A stretch of 64,000 nucleotides of DNA from a virus. The translations under genes and the position numbers were made by a program. The notes under the pieces are model-generated. The model did not search any database. It worked only from the letters and a program-made list of their open reading frames with translations, and had not been told where the DNA came from. The stretch lies in the IMG/VR virus record IMGVR_UViG_3300028840_002691, positions 41,095-105,094 of that record; one strand, given 5' to 3'. Shown here piece by piece: positions 8,356-16,012 of the stretch (the stretch's first letter is position 1; each line of letters opens with the position of its first letter).

Positions 8356-9414
8356 ATGCTAAAGAAACTCGGTTTGATCTTACTATTGCTGCTCTTGCCA
8401 GCTTTTTGCTCTGCTGCTGATAAAACTGTTGGATCGGCTGGTGCGGACTACACACAGGTTGGAACGGCCCTTACGAGTCATGCTTTTATGCCTGGGGATA
8501 CAATTACGCTTATTACAGACGTAACTGAGGCGAATAAGTGTCTTTGGGGAAATATGGACGACGGGGCAGCCGGGGTCTACGTTACTCTCGATCTAAATAG
8601 TTACACTTGGGACATGACGGCAGCCGATGATTATATACTGGGACTGGCTGCTACAACCTACACAAGGATAAAAGGGCCTGGAACAGTTAAAACCACTGCC
8701 TCCACGAATGGCGCAATAGAAATAAGTGGGGGTAATAACATTATTATTGAAAACTGCACGATAGAGTACGTTGCTGGTGACTGGAGCGATTCCGGCATTA
8801 GGCTTCGGGCTTCTGCCGATACAACCACTATACAAAGAGTAATCTTTACTAGCCTGACTGCGGATAGTGGTGTTGGGGTGTTTGTAAGAGATGACTCAAA
8901 CAATACCACAGTTAAGTATTGTCTTTTCAATAATTGCTCCAGGGGTGTTTATTTCTACGACGTTGACGGAGTGAATCCCCCAACCGGTTTGTTTCTTTAC
9001 AACAATACACTTTACGATTATGATTTGGCTGGTCTTTGGATAGACGCCAACACGGATGCGTCTGAGGTTACTGCTCGGAATAATATTTTTTACGGCGACG
9101 GCTCCTGTAACGGCGTTGATGATGATGGAGCAAATGAAGCTGATCTCAACTACAATTGCTACTACAACAACGCGACTGATGTGGCTGGATCAAGCTCGGT
9201 TGGCGGAAACGGTTTAGCGAACACCGATCCACTTATGGTTGATCCCGCAAACGGCAACTACCGCTTGCAGGCGTTGTCACCGTGCAGGGATAATGGTGAC
9301 GCCACGCTAGGTTTAACCAGCGACATCACAGGCCGACTTGTGCCACTAGGCTCTGCTCCAGACATAGGAGCGTATGAGTACATGAAGCCGAGATGGTGGA
9401 GGTTCTGGAGATAA
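8356..9414 (+). CDS. Secreted right-handed beta-helix protein
   Basis: This 352-residue protein starts at ATG 8356, one base after the upstream stop region. Residues 1-20 form a classical Sec signal (MLKKL, seven Leu, then AFCSA) with a probable cut after Ala. The remainder shows parallel beta-helix rungs (IIIENCTIEY, TIQRVIF, ARNNIFYG) and ends with PDIGAYEY, a C-terminal motif often seen on extracellular bacterial beta-helix proteins. This suggests capture from a bacterial surface protein. Like its neighbour it would be exported, which is unusual inside a head-gene cluster. Confidence 0.75.
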   Translation: MLKKLGLILLLLLLPAFCSAADKTVGSAGADYTQVGTALTSHAFMPGDTITLITDVTEANKCLWGNMDDGAAGVYVTLDLNSYTWDMTAADDYILGLAATTYTRIKGPGTVKTTASTNGAIEISGGNNIIIENCTIEYVAGDWSDSGIRLRASADTTTIQRVIFTSLTADSGVGVFVRDDSNNTTVKYCLFNNCSRGVYFYDVDGVNPPTGLFLYNNTLYDYDLAGLWIDANTDASEVTARNNIFYGDGSCNGVDDDGANEADLNYNCYYNNATDVAGSSSVGGNGLANTDPLMVDPANGNYRLQALSPCRDNGDATLGLTSDITGRLVPLGSAPDIGAYEYMKPRWWRFWR

Positions 9415-9440
9415 ATGAATGCAAATAGGAGAACATAATC

Positions 9441-9764
9441 ATGGCTGTAACAGCAGTTTGCAACGCTAACGTTATTCACGTTACAAATCTCAATGCGGAT
9501 TGGGCCTGGTCTACGACCTTGCCAGCGAGAGGCAGTGGAATACGGGTAGAGAGCATACAGTTTAACCCGACTGCCGCCTCTGATAGGTGTGTTATGCTGG
9601 ATGGGGCCAGTGGTACCACCATAATGGATGTCACCTGCGCTGATACAACCGATTCCAGGGTGAAGTATTTCTATGGGCAGAAGTTGAGGCCTGTTTTTGA
9701 CTTCTCGCAGAGCGTTATCAGTGGCACTTCCACCGACGGTCACATTATCATCATGACGAGGTAA
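9441..9764 (+). CDS. Small beta-rich structural protein (putative)
   Basis: This 107-residue protein starts MAVTAVCNANVIHVTNLN and is beta-rich throughout, without charge clusters or membrane segments. AGGAG lies just upstream. Position just before the MuF-type minor head gene suggests a small head or fibre component, but no family is recognised. Confidence 0.6.
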   Translation: MAVTAVCNANVIHVTNLNADWAWSTTLPARGSGIRVESIQFNPTAASDRCVMLDGASGTTIMDVTCADTTDSRVKYFYGQKLRPVFDFSQSVISGTSTDGHIIIMTR

Positions 9765-9794
9765 GGCAGCTGGTGATTCTGTTGAAAGGGCTAA

Positions 9795-10853
9795 ATGGCA
9801 AAGACAGCGAATGAGATCTTTAGGGACTGGCTCTTACGTCACTCACACTACTTGGGCAGGGTTGAAAATGGGGCAATCCGCGAGATGGTTGCTCCGTACC
9901 AGCGAGCGAGGCAGGAGATATATGACAGGCTGGCAGATCAAGCAAAATGGACAGGCAGGACACGAGAATGGAGAATAGCACGGCTCAATGCTCAGCTTGC
10001 GGAGGTGGAGGGTGCTCTGCAGGCTGCGGCGCTGGACTCGGCTGGCTCACTGCAGCAGACTCTGAGGGAGCTGGCCTATACGGAGGCCGACCTGCAGGCT
10101 GCGATGCTTGCTGGGCCATTTGGACGGGTGGGGGTGGATATCGTCAGCCTGCCCTATGCGCAAATAGAGCAGATACTGGACGAACCGTTGATATACCAAT
10201 ACAGGGGCATGACTCCAGCAGACAGTATGCTCTGGGGCAACAAGAAGGCTGTTGACGCTATGAGGCAGGAGCTGACACAGGCTGTTATTTCTGGGGAGGA
10301 TATGGCTAGGGCTTCTAAAAGACTTGTGAACCCACTGACTGCAACTATGAAAGGTGTTGCCTACGAACAAATAGCACGGAGGGCGACGATAATAGCACGC
10401 TCTGAGATAATGCACGTGAGTAACTCGGTGTCCAGAAGGGTCTTTAACGAGAACCAGGACGTCATGAAGGGCTGCATGTACACAGCCACTCTTGACAGGA
10501 GGACTTGTTTGATCTGCGCTTCTGACGATGGTCGGTTCTTTCCATACAAGGACGGCATCGATCACGAAGGTCCACTTTTGCCTAGGCATCCGCTGTGTCG
10601 GTGCTGTTACAGCCCCGTGACTAAATCCTGGACTGAACTCGGCGCAGACGCTAAAACTCAGACAGGCAAGGATTACTTCTCAGGCAAGAGGCCAGAGGTG
10701 ATCACCTACAGTGACTGGCTGAAGAAGCAGCCTGATGATGTGCTGAAGGAGATACTTGGGCCTGCAAGAATGAAGCTCTGGAAGGAAGGCAAGATCACTC
10801 TTTCCAAGATGGCTACTGACAAGAAAGTGATTGCTGTAAAGGATTTGAAATAA
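9795..10853 (+). CDS. Minor head protein, MuF / SPP1 gp7 type
   Basis: This 352-residue protein has a long helical N-terminal part and, at about residue 232, LDRRTCLICASDDGRFF followed by LPRHPLCRCCYSP. This Cys/His signature (L-D-x-R-T-C-x-x-C, then P-x-H-P-x-C-R-C) is the hallmark of the phage head morphogenesis domain (MuF/SPP1 gp7). Members are injected or sit inside the head near the portal. The stop TAA overlaps an ATG (TAATG), which is the original start of the next gene before it was split by an endonuclease gene. Confidence 0.85.
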   Translation: MAKTANEIFRDWLLRHSHYLGRVENGAIREMVAPYQRARQEIYDRLADQAKWTGRTREWRIARLNAQLAEVEGALQAAALDSAGSLQQTLRELAYTEADLQAAMLAGPFGRVGVDIVSLPYAQIEQILDEPLIYQYRGMTPADSMLWGNKKAVDAMRQELTQAVISGEDMARASKRLVNPLTATMKGVAYEQIARRATIIARSEIMHVSNSVSRRVFNENQDVMKGCMYTATLDRRTCLICASDDGRFFPYKDGIDHEGPLLPRHPLCRCCYSPVTKSWTELGADAKTQTGKDYFSGKRPEVITYSDWLKKQPDDVLKEILGPARMKLWKEGKITLSKMATDKKVIAVKDLK

Positions 10854-10885
10854 TGCCAGTCCACACAGGAAAAGACAACAATTAA
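10853..10885 (+). pseudogene. Severed 5' end of the gene now starting at 11781
   Basis: ATG at 10853 is fused to the MuF stop as TAATG and reads MPVHTGKDNN before a TAA. The intact gene downstream begins MPVEVGNDS, sharing M-P-V, G and D at the same positions. The simplest reading is that an endonuclease gene inserted after about the eighth codon, leaving this stub. Confidence 0.6.
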
Positions 10886-11791
10886 ATGATTAAAAAGAAA
10901 AAATATCGTAAACTCAAAATGAGACTTTGCCAATGTGGATGCGGCCAAGCTTGCTATAATAGATTTGTCAAAGGTCATGCAAATAAAGGTAAAAAATTTT
11001 CCAAGCTACATAAAGATAGAATAGCTATCTCTCATAAGAAAAGATCCAAAGAAACAAGTAGACGTGTAAAAGCTCAATGGGAGGATGATAATTATAGAAG
11101 TAGAATTTGTAAATCTATGAGTATTTATGCTCAAAATAGATCTAATCACCATAAATTTAATTTACAAAAATCTATTTCGACAGAGGAATGTAAAAATAAA
11201 CAATCTATTGAGGCTAAAAGACGGTGGAAAGATCCTGATTATCGGAATAGAGTGTCTTTAGGGGTATCACAATCTGTTAAAAAAAATTGGGATGATAATC
11301 CTGACAGGAAAATTAAAACTAGCAGAAGGATGAAAGAACTGTGGGCTGATCCAGATAGTATTTATAATTCAGATTGGTTTCATAATATGAATTCTAAGAA
11401 AGTAACTAATTTGTATATTGAAGGTAAACTTTGCAAAGTTGGCAAAGGTAAATCAGGCTATTTCTTTTCCAAAAAGAACAATAAAAAACTTTGGTATAGA
11501 TCTTCTTACGAATTAATAGCTTATGAATTGTTAGAACAATTATCTAAAGTGAAAAGTTATGAAGTAGAACCATTTAGTATTCAATATGAATGGAAAAATT
11601 CAATCCATAGAACTATACCAGATATTTTGGTTACTTATATTGATAATAGTAAGGAATTAATTGAAGTTAAACCACGTTTTAAATTTGATATTAAGAAAGA
11701 ACAGATTAAATTAAATGCTATGAAAGAATATGCAGAAAATCAAGATTGGTCTTTTTCTATATGGTCTGAAAAGGAATTAGATGCCGGTTGA
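10886..11791 (+). CDS. Free-standing homing-type endonuclease, PD-(D/E)xK
   Basis: This 301-residue basic protein has an N-terminal CQCGCGQACYNRFVKGH finger (about residues 13-29). Repeated basic helix blocks (KAQWEDDNYR, EAKRRWKDPDYRNR, KELWADPD) follow, like the NUMOD-type DNA-binding repeats of phage endonucleases. The C-terminal nuclease core has YRSSYE about 208, PDIL about 245 and EVK about 259, fitting E...PD...ExK. The gene is strikingly AT-rich between GC-richer head genes, a sign of recent arrival. Its last codons overlap the rebuilt start of the next gene. Confidence 0.75.
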   Translation: MIKKKKYRKLKMRLCQCGCGQACYNRFVKGHANKGKKFSKLHKDRIAISHKKRSKETSRRVKAQWEDDNYRSRICKSMSIYAQNRSNHHKFNLQKSISTEECKNKQSIEAKRRWKDPDYRNRVSLGVSQSVKKNWDDNPDRKIKTSRRMKELWADPDSIYNSDWFHNMNSKKVTNLYIEGKLCKVGKGKSGYFFSKKNNKKLWYRSSYELIAYELLEQLSKVKSYEVEPFSIQYEWKNSIHRTIPDILVTYIDNSKELIEVKPRFKFDIKKEQIKLNAMKEYAENQDWSFSIWSEKELDAG

Positions 11792-12287
11792 GGTTGGTAA
11801 TGATAGTAGGGGATGTTTTGCAAGATGGGGTAATAGCGGGAAGAAGTACTACTACTCATGCGGCAACACAGCAGCCATGGACAAGGCCAAGCAAAAGGCT
11901 CATATACAGGGTGCAGCAATAGGAAAGGAAACAATGAAGGAAGCTGAACTCAAAGAAGCAGAACTTGAACTCACAGCGGAAGGCTATCTGGTTGAGGCCA
12001 CAAGGCCACAGGACAAGCCAGGTGGCTCCAGTGTGGGCAAGTACAAAGGGGTGAAGACATTTTGTGGGCCAGCCGGAGGAGCACCAAAGGGCAGCTTTCC
12101 GGTGAATACTCGTAAACGAGCGGTCGCGGCATTGGCCTATGCACGCAACGCTCCCAACCCAGCAGGCATAAAGGCTTGCGTCTGTAGGCACTATCCGGAT
12201 CTGCCTGCCTGCAAGAAGAAGGCAACGGCTAGTGAGAAACCTGATCTAATCGTGGAGGCAATAAGCAGAGGGAACTGGAATGGCTAA
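11781..12287 (+). CDS. Head-region protein, restarted after endonuclease insertion
   Basis: This 168-residue protein contains CFARWGNSGKKYYYSCGN and then KAHIQGAAIG in the first 45 residues, a motif found in small phage head proteins downstream of MuF-type genes. The C-terminal half has PAGGAPKGSFPVNTRKRA, a paired-Cys segment KACVCRHYPDLPACKKK and a basic end. The ATG at 11781 lies inside the last codons of the endonuclease gene, and its first codons resemble those of the severed stub at 10853. Function unknown. Confidence 0.6.
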   Translation: MPVEVGNDSRGCFARWGNSGKKYYYSCGNTAAMDKAKQKAHIQGAAIGKETMKEAELKEAELELTAEGYLVEATRPQDKPGGSSVGKYKGVKTFCGPAGGAPKGSFPVNTRKRAVAALAYARNAPNPAGIKACVCRHYPDLPACKKKATASEKPDLIVEAISRGNWNG

Positions 12288-12408
12288 GTGCTTATGCAGT
12301 TATGGTTGTGGTAGGGTTGGAAGATATTTGTTCAAGAATGGCAAATGGTGTTGTGAGAAAAATGCTGCACAGTGTCCAGTTTCACCGAGGAGCACCAACA
12401 TAAAATGA
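12280..12408 (+). CDS. Zinc-finger N-terminal piece of a split endonuclease
   Basis: This 42-residue ORF starts ATGGCTAA across the stop of the upstream gene. It encodes CLCSYGCGRVGRYLF then KWCCEKNAAQCP, the Cys-rich finger that opens many phage HNH/Vsr-type endonucleases. The frame ends at TGA 12406, which overlaps an ATG of the nuclease part in the -1 frame. Residues decoded just upstream in that -1 frame (SFTEEHQHKMRKAF) look like the missing linker, so a single base was probably lost or gained near 12376-12386. Confidence 0.55.
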   Translation: MAKCLCSYGCGRVGRYLFKNGKWCCEKNAAQCPVSPRSTNIK

Positions 12409-12725
12409 GAAAGGCATTTTCACTTAAACCGAACAAACCAGAAAGGAAGTTAAATCGGATCTTACAAAAAATGTTTCCAAATGAGTATAGATATGTTGGT
12501 GACTTCCAATTTTTTCTTGGTGGGAAGAACCCAGACTTTATGAATATAAACGGACAGAAAAAGTTGATTGAAGTTTTTGGCGATTATTGGCACAGAAATG
12601 ATAATCCTGAAGACAGGATAAATCATTTCAAAAAATATGGCTTTAGCACTTTGGTTATTTGGCAAAGAGAATTAGAGAATAAGGAACATTTGGTGAAAAC
12701 TTTAACTGAATTTCATAAGAGGTAA
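12405..12725 (+). CDS. Vsr-like (EDxHD) homing endonuclease domain
   Basis: This 106-residue nuclease starts at ATG 12405 (a GTG at 12372 would add 11 linker residues). Its core is KNPDFMNINGQKKLIEVFGD followed directly by YWH, the Vsr-like pattern D...E-V-F-G-x-Y-W-H seen in I-Bth0305I-type homing endonucleases. Then come a helix and STLVIWQRELE. It is AT-rich like other mobile genes here. With the finger ORF at 12280 it looks like one endonuclease split by a frameshift, though translation could be coupled through the ATGA overlap. Confidence 0.65.
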   Translation: MRKAFSLKPNKPERKLNRILQKMFPNEYRYVGDFQFFLGGKNPDFMNINGQKKLIEVFGDYWHRNDNPEDRINHFKKYGFSTLVIWQRELENKEHLVKTLTEFHKR

Positions 12726-12730
12726 GGGGA

Positions 12731-14131
12731 ATGGATAAAAAAGTTTTACAAACAAGGGAGATGACTGAGGAAGTAGAAGCCCCTTTTTCTGCTGTAACTG
12801 AAGCAGGTATAGATACTGATAACCACATGCTTAGCGGTGTGTGTATTTTTGGGACTAAAAAGAGCAAAAACAATCGTATCTATACAAACAAAGCAGTAGA
12901 ATCTCTGGCTTCTCTTACAGAGGGAGCAAAATGTTATGTTGACCATCCTACACATGACGAGTTAAAGCAGCGGGACGGAACTCGTTCGATTAAGGACTGG
13001 ATCGGTGTGTTTGAATCTTCTAGAAGGCAGGGAGACAAAGTTTTTGCAAACCTTCGCTGTAGAGAAGCATATTTCGATCTCCTTAAGGACGTTGCGTTAC
13101 TCCAGCCTAAAGGCGTCGGAATGAGTATTAATGCTCGTGTAAAGGTTTTTGCTGATGAAAAGGGCATGGAAAGTGTTGAAGATATTGATTTTTTGAAGTC
13201 GGCAGATTTAGTTTCGTCAGCGGCCTGCACATCTTCTATCTGGGAGGGTCTACAAGAAAAAGTAGAAGAAGAGAACAATAAACCTGAACAAAGGGAACGT
13301 CTTGTCATTGTGCCCGAGGCAGTGGAGCGGAACGTTGAGTTGCTCTTCGTGCAGGAGGGCATCATACAGGACAAGTTGAACAATGACAAAATCAGAAGCG
13401 AGATAAACGATATCGCTTACACGGCCAACAGGCTCATAGAAAATATCGTTTACGACGAGAAGCTCTCAATCACTGACAAGAAGAAGAAGGTGATCGCAGT
13501 GTTTGACGACCTGAGCAAGGAAGTCAAGAAGAGGGTTTCTGGAATCAAGGAGTCTAAGGACTACTACGAAGAGGAGGATGAAGAGATGGATCTAAATAAA
13601 CTGAAGACTGAACATCAGGACCTTGTCGAGGCAATCATCGCTGAGTACAAGGAGACCGAAGAGGTCAAGAGCATGAAAGCTGATCTCTCCGAGGCCCAGG
13701 ATCAACTGAAGGCCAAGGACGAGACCATTGAAACACAAACCAAACAGATCGAGGAGCTCAAGAAAGAGAACACCGATCTGAAGACTCGTATGGACGAGAT
13801 TGAGCTTCAGGAGAAGGTCTCCGAGAAGAAAGATCTCATGAACCGCCTCATCAAGGAAGCACAGCTCAAGGACGAGTATGTGTCCGACATCTTCATGGCT
13901 AACCTTATGGCCCTGGAGGAGTACAAGAACGATGAGGAAGAGGCTGTTACGGTCGAAGAGCAGGCCAAGGCCATGATCACCGACCGCAAGCAGCTGGCCG
14001 AGAGCGGCTCCGGCAAGGTCAAGGGCTCAGGTGACGAATTCACAGAGGGGAACGAGGACGAAAAAGAGAAAGCCCAAAAGGTCACCGAGCAGGATGTGGA
14101 TGACTTTGCTGGCAAGATCAACAAACGCTAA
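12731..14131 (+). CDS. Prohead protease fused to scaffold
   Basis: This 466-residue protein combines a capsid maturation protease (residues about 25-170) with a long acidic coiled coil (about 285-400). In the protease part YVDHPTHDEL about residue 74 and GVGMSINARVK about 135 match the His- and Ser-containing motifs of phage prohead proteases. The coiled coil is typical of scaffolding proteins that shape the shell and are then degraded. An internal in-frame ATG at 13586 with a strong ribosome binding site would make scaffold alone. The protease half uses more AT-rich codons than the scaffold half. Confidence 0.75.
   Translation: MDKKVLQTREMTEEVEAPFSAVTEAGIDTDNHMLSGVCIFGTKKSKNNRIYTNKAVESLASLTEGAKCYVDHPTHDELKQRDGTRSIKDWIGVFESSRRQGDKVFANLRCREAYFDLLKDVALLQPKGVGMSINARVKVFADEKGMESVEDIDFLKSADLVSSAACTSSIWEGLQEKVEEENNKPEQRERLVIVPEAVERNVELLFVQEGIIQDKLNNDKIRSEINDIAYTANRLIENIVYDEKLSITDKKKKVIAVFDDLSKEVKKRVSGIKESKDYYEEEDEEMDLNKLKTEHQDLVEAIIAEYKETEEVKSMKADLSEAQDQLKAKDETIETQTKQIEELKKENTDLKTRMDEIELQEKVSEKKDLMNRLIKEAQLKDEYVSDIFMANLMALEEYKNDEEEAVTVEEQAKAMITDRKQLAESGSGKVKGSGDEFTEGNEDEKEKAQKVTEQDVDDFAGKINKR
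13586..14131 (+). CDS. Nested scaffold protein (internal start)
   Basis: ATG 13586 is in frame with the protease gene and preceded by GAGGAGG at 8 bases spacing. It would yield a 181-residue, highly charged coiled-coil protein starting MDLNKLKTEHQDLVEA. This copies the lambda C/Nu3 arrangement, in which the scaffold is translated from an internal start of the protease gene. The start is inferred from the sequence and not proven. Confidence 0.6.
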   Translation: MDLNKLKTEHQDLVEAIIAEYKETEEVKSMKADLSEAQDQLKAKDETIETQTKQIEELKKENTDLKTRMDEIELQEKVSEKKDLMNRLIKEAQLKDEYVSDIFMANLMALEEYKNDEEEAVTVEEQAKAMITDRKQLAESGSGKVKGSGDEFTEGNEDEKEKAQKVTEQDVDDFAGKINKR

Positions 14132-14182
14132 ACCACACTGGATAGATACTCTCTTAATAGGGGATACTATCTCTGTTATTCG

Positions 14183-14215
14183 GTATCGTGGTTTAAGTGA
14201 TTCTATTCTAGGAGG
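14183..14215 (+). repeat. 33-bp leader repeat, copy 1
   Basis: The 33 bases ending in CTAGGAGG are identical to 14843-14875, each just upstream of a paralogous gene. The flanks are also similar (CTTAATAGGGGATAC versus CTTAATAGGAGATGC). The repeat contains the ribosome binding site and perhaps a late promoter, copied together with the gene. Confidence 0.7.
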
Positions 14216-14230
14216 TTGAAAGAAACGACT

Positions 14231-14797
14231 ATGTCAGGAAACAACAGACATCTCAGAGGAGATGTAAACGCTATCAAGATGCCCGTCCACGGCGCTACGG
14301 TTGTGGAGCCTGGGGATTTGCTGGTCTACGGTGGCGATACAAACATCTGGACCGCTCACAGCGACTCCAGGGCCGACTACTATGCGTATCCGGTCAGCGG
14401 CATCACCGGCTCAGCTGGTATGGGCGGCACGGGAACGCTTTGCATCGCTAAGAACCATTTCTGCGGCATTGCCCTGTCAGGTTCGAAGAGTGGCACCACA
14501 GAGGACATCACGGTGGCTCTTACGGGTACGTTCCGCTATCCGCTGCGCAACATACCAGGCAAGGACGGCTCCAAGACCTGCGGCACCACAGTGGGGCTGA
14601 AGGTATCGATGGTGACTCCGGCCTCCGTCACGGTGGCTGGGCCTTCGGACCAGGCTGTGTGCATCGCTACTCACAGCGGCACCAGTGCCTACATCGGCTA
14701 CTGCATTATGAACAGCAGCGGCGGTGGCACAAAGGGTGGTACCAGCTATGTGGACTTCGTGCTGAAGAGCAAGTGGGGTCTTGGGCTGGCTACCTAA
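14231..14797 (+). CDS. DUF2190-like capsid decoration protein, paralogue 1
   Basis: This 188-residue protein starts MSGNNRHLRGD. The better start is ATG 14231 by comparison with the next paralogue, although the GGAGG is 15 bases away. VHGATVVEPGDLLVY near residue 20 and GIALSGSKSGTTEDITVAL near 85 match the pattern of small beta-barrel phage proteins (DUF2190-like) encoded before the major capsid gene, which are likely shell decoration proteins. It is followed by two relatives. Confidence 0.65.
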   Translation: MSGNNRHLRGDVNAIKMPVHGATVVEPGDLLVYGGDTNIWTAHSDSRADYYAYPVSGITGSAGMGGTGTLCIAKNHFCGIALSGSKSGTTEDITVALTGTFRYPLRNIPGKDGSKTCGTTVGLKVSMVTPASVTVAGPSDQAVCIATHSGTSAYIGYCIMNSSGGGTKGGTSYVDFVLKSKWGLGLAT

Positions 14798-14842
14798 GCA
14801 GTGAAGAATAGGTACTTAATAGGAGATGCTTTTTCTATTCAA

Positions 14843-14875
14843 GTATCGTGGTTTAAGTGATTCTATTCTAGGAGG
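14843..14875 (+). repeat. 33-bp leader repeat, copy 2
   Basis: This copy is identical to 14183-14215. Here GGAGG lies 8 bases before the ATG at 14884, a standard spacing. Confidence 0.7.
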
Positions 14876-14883
14876 AAAAGAAA

Positions 14884-15471
14884 ATGTCAGGAAACAACCG
14901 ATATCTCAAAGGAGATATCAATTCAATTAAGCTACCAGTCCACGGAGCCACTGTGGTGGAACCTGGTGACTTGCTTATATTGGGAGCTACTACGGAGACC
15001 CAACAGCACCGTAAAGCAGAGGGTGTGGCTGATTACTATGCGTATCCGTTCAGCGGTGTCACCCGTGAAACTGGTGAGGGAGTCATCCGACTCTGTAAGA
15101 ACTGGTTCATCGGTGTGGCGATGAGCGGCTCGGCAAGTGGCACTACCAATGAGGTTACAGTGGCCACTTCGGGCATGTTCCGCTATCCGCTGCGTAACAT
15201 TACTGCCAAAGAGGGTGCTTTGACCTGCGGCACAACGGTTGGCTACATAGTCAGTGCTGCTACGCCTACGGCTTCCACAACGAGTGGCTGTTCGGCGCAG
15301 GCGGTAATGATCCAAGGCCATGGCGGGGCGTCGGCTGCTGTTGATGGTGGTTCTACTGCCTTCTTAGGCTACTGTGTGATCACCAAGCCAGCAGGCACCA
15401 AGACTGGCGGCGCAAGCTATGTGGACTTCACTATCAGGACCAAGTACGGGCCTGGAGGACTGGTAACGTAA
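14884..15471 (+). CDS. DUF2190-like capsid decoration protein, paralogue 2
   Basis: This 195-residue protein starts MSGNNRYLKGD and shares with paralogue 1 the PVHGATVVEPGDLL segment, the ADYYAYP strand, the SGTT loop, FRYPLRNI and the closing GASYVDF. The copied leader and aligned motifs show a tandem gene duplication. Both copies keep a full-length frame, so both probably make protein. Role as decoration protein is inferred from fold and position. Confidence 0.65.
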   Translation: MSGNNRYLKGDINSIKLPVHGATVVEPGDLLILGATTETQQHRKAEGVADYYAYPFSGVTRETGEGVIRLCKNWFIGVAMSGSASGTTNEVTVATSGMFRYPLRNITAKEGALTCGTTVGYIVSAATPTASTTSGCSAQAVMIQGHGGASAAVDGGSTAFLGYCVITKPAGTKTGGASYVDFTIRTKYGPGGLVT

Positions 15472-15475
15472 GAAG

Positions 15476-15994
15476 ATGGCTAATGTTCAACGCTGGGACC
15501 ACGGAGCAAAGCATGTAATTCACGTCACTGTGAAAAGTGGCACCACCGTGGAGACGGGGGACTTGATGTTCCTGGATGACACTGACGGTCTGCGTGAGGA
15601 GGGCGCTTCCACAGCAGACTTCAGCGCTTACCCTATGGAGCACCTGAGGCCGTCGGCAACTCTCAGCACAAACAAAGGCTACCTGGAAACGCGCTTTCTG
15701 GGTGTGGCATTGACCGACAAAGACGGTGGCACCAACAAGCCGCAGGAGGCAATGGCTATCGCCACGGGAGGTATTTTTGAGTTTGACCTCAAGCCAGCAA
15801 GAACTGTGAAGGTGGGTTACTATGCTGGGCCGTCGGGTACGACGAGCGGGTCAAACATGTTCAACCAGAAGATGATGGTTGAAGCAGAAGCAAATAAAGC
15901 CCACTGTTATGGATATTTCGTTGAGTACAAGACCCATGCCCAATCGGCTTTGGTCGAAATAAAAACGCAACATGGGGATGGGATGATATCGTAA
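15476..15994 (+). CDS. DUF2190-like capsid decoration protein, paralogue 3 (divergent)
   Basis: This 172-residue protein starts four bases after the previous stop. It keeps the same order of motifs (KSGTTVETGDLMFLDD, FSAYPM, FLGVALTDKDGGT, IATGGIFEF, ALVEIKT) but with little identity, so it is an older relative or the ancestral gene. Three such genes in a row before the capsid gene is unusual. Confidence 0.6.
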   Translation: MANVQRWDHGAKHVIHVTVKSGTTVETGDLMFLDDTDGLREEGASTADFSAYPMEHLRPSATLSTNKGYLETRFLGVALTDKDGGTNKPQEAMAIATGGIFEFDLKPARTVKVGYYAGPSGTTSGSNMFNQKMMVEAEANKAHCYGYFVEYKTHAQSALVEIKTQHGDGMIS

Positions 15995-16012
15995 CAAGGA
16001 GGGTATAGAACA

